From: Pseudomonadota bacterium
GTDB lineage: Bacteria > Pseudomonadota > Alphaproteobacteria > Rhizobiales > Rhizobiaceae
Length of the DNA: 9,386 bases
Direction of reading: 5' to 3'
NCBI GenBank assembly: GCA_023388675.1
Contig: JAEWFU010000009.1
Coordinates: 1 to 9,386 of the forward strand
Shown: positions 8,137 to 9,386 of the stretch, piece after piece
Numbering within the stretch: the stretch's first letter is position 1
Layout of the letters: every line of letters starts with the position of its first letter
Position numbers and translations under genes: made by a program
Notes under the pieces: generated by a model
Seen by the model: the letters and a program-made list of their open reading frames with translations, nothing else
Database searches by the model: none
What the model was told of the DNA's origin: nothing

Positions 8137-8154
8137 TTACGGTTCACTGGGTTG

Positions 8155-9252
8155 ATGACGACCGACACTAGCAGCATTCGCGGCGAAAATCAGGAGGCGA
8201 GGGCGGTGGCTCTTCTCGCCTGGTACGACGCCCACCATCGCGAACTGCCCTGGCGCACGCCGCCGCGCGAGATTGCCGCCGGCCGCCGGCCGGACCCGTA
8301 CGGCGTCTGGCTGTCGGAGATCATGCTGCAACAGACCACGGTCGAGGCGGTGAAGTCGTATTATTCCCGCTTCCTCGCTCGCTGGCCTACCGTCGCAGAC
8401 CTTGCCGCTGCCGAAACCGACGACGTCATGAAGGCCTGGGCCGGCCTCGGCTATTATTCGCGCGCCCGCAACCTCAAGGCCTGCGCCGATCGGGTCGCGG
8501 CCGACCATGCCGGCCATTTCCCCGACACCGAGGACGGGCTGCGCACGCTGCCGGGCATCGGCGCCTACACGGCCGCCGCAATCGCCGCGATCGCCTTCGG
8601 CAGGCCAGCGGCGGTCGTCGACGGCAATGTCGAGCGTGTGGTGTCGCGACTTTTCGCCATCGCCACGCCGCTGCCGGCGGCGAAGGATGAAATCAGGCGG
8701 CATGTCGAGGCCATGCTGCCCGCCGCCCGGCCGGGCGATTTCGCGCAGGCCATGATGGACCTCGGCGCGACCATCTGCTCGCCCCGCCGGCCGAAATGCA
8801 TGCTCTGCCCGCTGAACGAAGGCTGCGACGCGCTGGGCGAAGGAGACCCCGAGCGCTACCCGGTGAAGCTGCCCAAGCCCGAGCGGCCGCAGCGGCGCGG
8901 TGCGGCCTTCGTCGCGATTCGCAGCGATGGCGCGGTGCTTCTGCGCAAGCGGCCGGGCAAGGGCCTGCTCGCCGGCATGGCCGAGCCGCCCACAACCGGC
9001 TGGACCGCCCGCGCTGACGGCGAGACTGGACTTGCAGCCGCGCCCTTCTCTGCCGACTGGCGTACGGTAGGTTCCATCCGCCACGTTTTCACCCATTTCG
9101 AGTTGACGCTGGACGTCTTCCGCGCCGAGGGCGCCGAGCATGTGCCACCGCCCGGCTGGTGGTGGTCCCCGCCGCAAGACCTTTTCGACGAGGCGTTGCC
9201 CACCGTCATGAAGAAGGCAATCGCCGTGGCTATGGAAGGTGCCGCAATCTAA
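8155..9252 (+). CDS. mutY: A/G-specific adenine DNA glycosylase MutY
   Basis: MutY removes adenine mispaired with 8-oxoguanine, starting base excision repair and preventing G:C to T:A changes. The 365-residue protein is full length. The catalytic Glu55 lies in LSEIMLQQTTV. The helix-hairpin-helix LPGIGAYTAAAIA follows (about 132-144), with Tyr138 at the position of the catalytic Tyr of Geobacillus MutY. Asp156 is in VVDGNVERV; the 101-residue Glu-Asp spacing equals that of characterised MutYs. The [4Fe-4S] loop is Cys208-X6-Cys215-X2-Cys218-X5-Cys224. The C-terminal NUDIX-like 8-oxoG recognition domain (about 240-360) has Phe312-Thr313-His314 where others have a Phe-Ser-His loop. The frame is open far upstream, but that stretch is the antisense of dciA; ATG 8155 gives the family N-terminus. 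No good Shine-Dalgarno precedes it. A HAD hydrolase gene follows 21 nt after the stop. Confidence 0.97.
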   Translation: MTTDTSSIRGENQEARAVALLAWYDAHHRELPWRTPPREIAAGRRPDPYGVWLSEIMLQQTTVEAVKSYYSRFLARWPTVADLAAAETDDVMKAWAGLGYYSRARNLKACADRVAADHAGHFPDTEDGLRTLPGIGAYTAAAIAAIAFGRPAAVVDGNVERVVSRLFAIATPLPAAKDEIRRHVEAMLPAARPGDFAQAMMDLGATICSPRRPKCMLCPLNEGCDALGEGDPERYPVKLPKPERPQRRGAAFVAIRSDGAVLLRKRPGKGLLAGMAEPPTTGWTARADGETGLAAAPFSADWRTVGSIRHVFTHFELTLDVFRAEGAEHVPPPGWWWSPPQDLFDEALPTVMKKAIAVAMEGAAI

Positions 9253-9273
9253 TCGAGATCAACAGGACCAGGC

Positions 9274-9386
9274 ATGACCCAGATCGACCACATCGTCTTC
9301 GATATCGGCAAGGTGCTGATCCACTACGACCCCGACCTGCCGTTCAGCCGGCTGATCCCGAACGAAGCCGAGCGCCGCTGGTTCTT
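9274..9386 (+). CDS. HAD-family hydrolase, N-terminal 37 residues (runs off the right edge)
   Basis: The frame opens with ATG 9274 and reads MTQIDHIVFDIGKVLIHYDP, then PNEAERRWF, to the window end. The hydrophobic strand followed by FDIGKVL is HAD motif I: Asp10 is the expected nucleophile, and Gly12 stands where most phosphatases have the second Asp, as in the YihX-like group (FDLGNV in E. coli YihX). These are mostly sugar-phosphate or nucleotide phosphatases; the substrate cannot be predicted from this fragment. AGGA (9264-9267) is 6 nt before the ATG. It lies 21 nt after the mutY stop on the same strand, so it is probably in the same operon. No stop is reached within the window, and motifs II-IV are unseen. 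Confidence 0.85.
   Translation, partial: MTQIDHIVFDIGKVLIHYDPDLPFSRLIPNEAERRWF

Noticed and set aside
7561..8154. Upstream in-frame extension of mutY by 198 codons
   Set aside because: This part is the complement of the DUF721 gene, which has its own family motifs. MutY homologues begin close to the ATG at 8155.
8137..9177. A 346-codon minus-strand open frame opposite mutY
   Set aside because: It is a shadow of mutY, which has all catalytic and iron-sulphur residues in place; the antisense translation shows no domain.

Overview
The window reads as an ordinary GC-rich chromosomal segment of an alphaproteobacterium, most likely a Hyphomicrobiales (Rhizobiales) member of the Mesorhizobium/Phyllobacteriaceae type. 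This is judged from protein recognition (PPDK, SMC, MutY, the short VOC protein and the HAD protein) and from the grouping of mutY, a DUF721 gene, a dsbA-like gene and smc. No database search was possible. I see no tRNA, rRNA, CRISPR array, insertion sequence, phage gene or integrase.

Left part (1-2434). The 5' half of a pyruvate phosphate dikinase gene (ppdK) is read leftward and runs off the left edge. It is divergent from a rightward two-gene unit: a small VOC/glyoxalase-fold protein followed 2 nt later by a GFA-type zinc protein. The roughly 200-nt region between them holds two palindromes and weak promoter-like elements.

Middle part (2428-8100). Five genes are read leftward: dciA-like (DUF721), a DsbA-family thiol oxidoreductase, smc (1152 codons, the largest gene), a small ABM-fold monooxygenase and an unrecognised 130-aa protein. 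The last one converges on the GFA gene and overlaps it by 7 nt. The 51-nt dsbA-smc gap contains a hairpin whose 3' arm is the smc Shine-Dalgarno sequence.

Right part (8155-9386). A complete mutY adenine DNA glycosylase gene runs rightward, divergent from dciA across only 54 nt. It is followed after 21 nt by the start of a HAD-family hydrolase that runs off the right edge.

Functionally, dciA, smc and mutY cover replicative helicase loading, chromosome organisation and oxidative DNA repair. ppdK is central carbon metabolism. The small enzymes look like accessory housekeeping functions. I did not find a convincing new multi-gene system. The observations most worth checking are short regulatory structures (the smc leader hairpin, the ppdK/VOC palindromes and the mutY/dciA shared leader) and the uncharacterised 130-aa protein.
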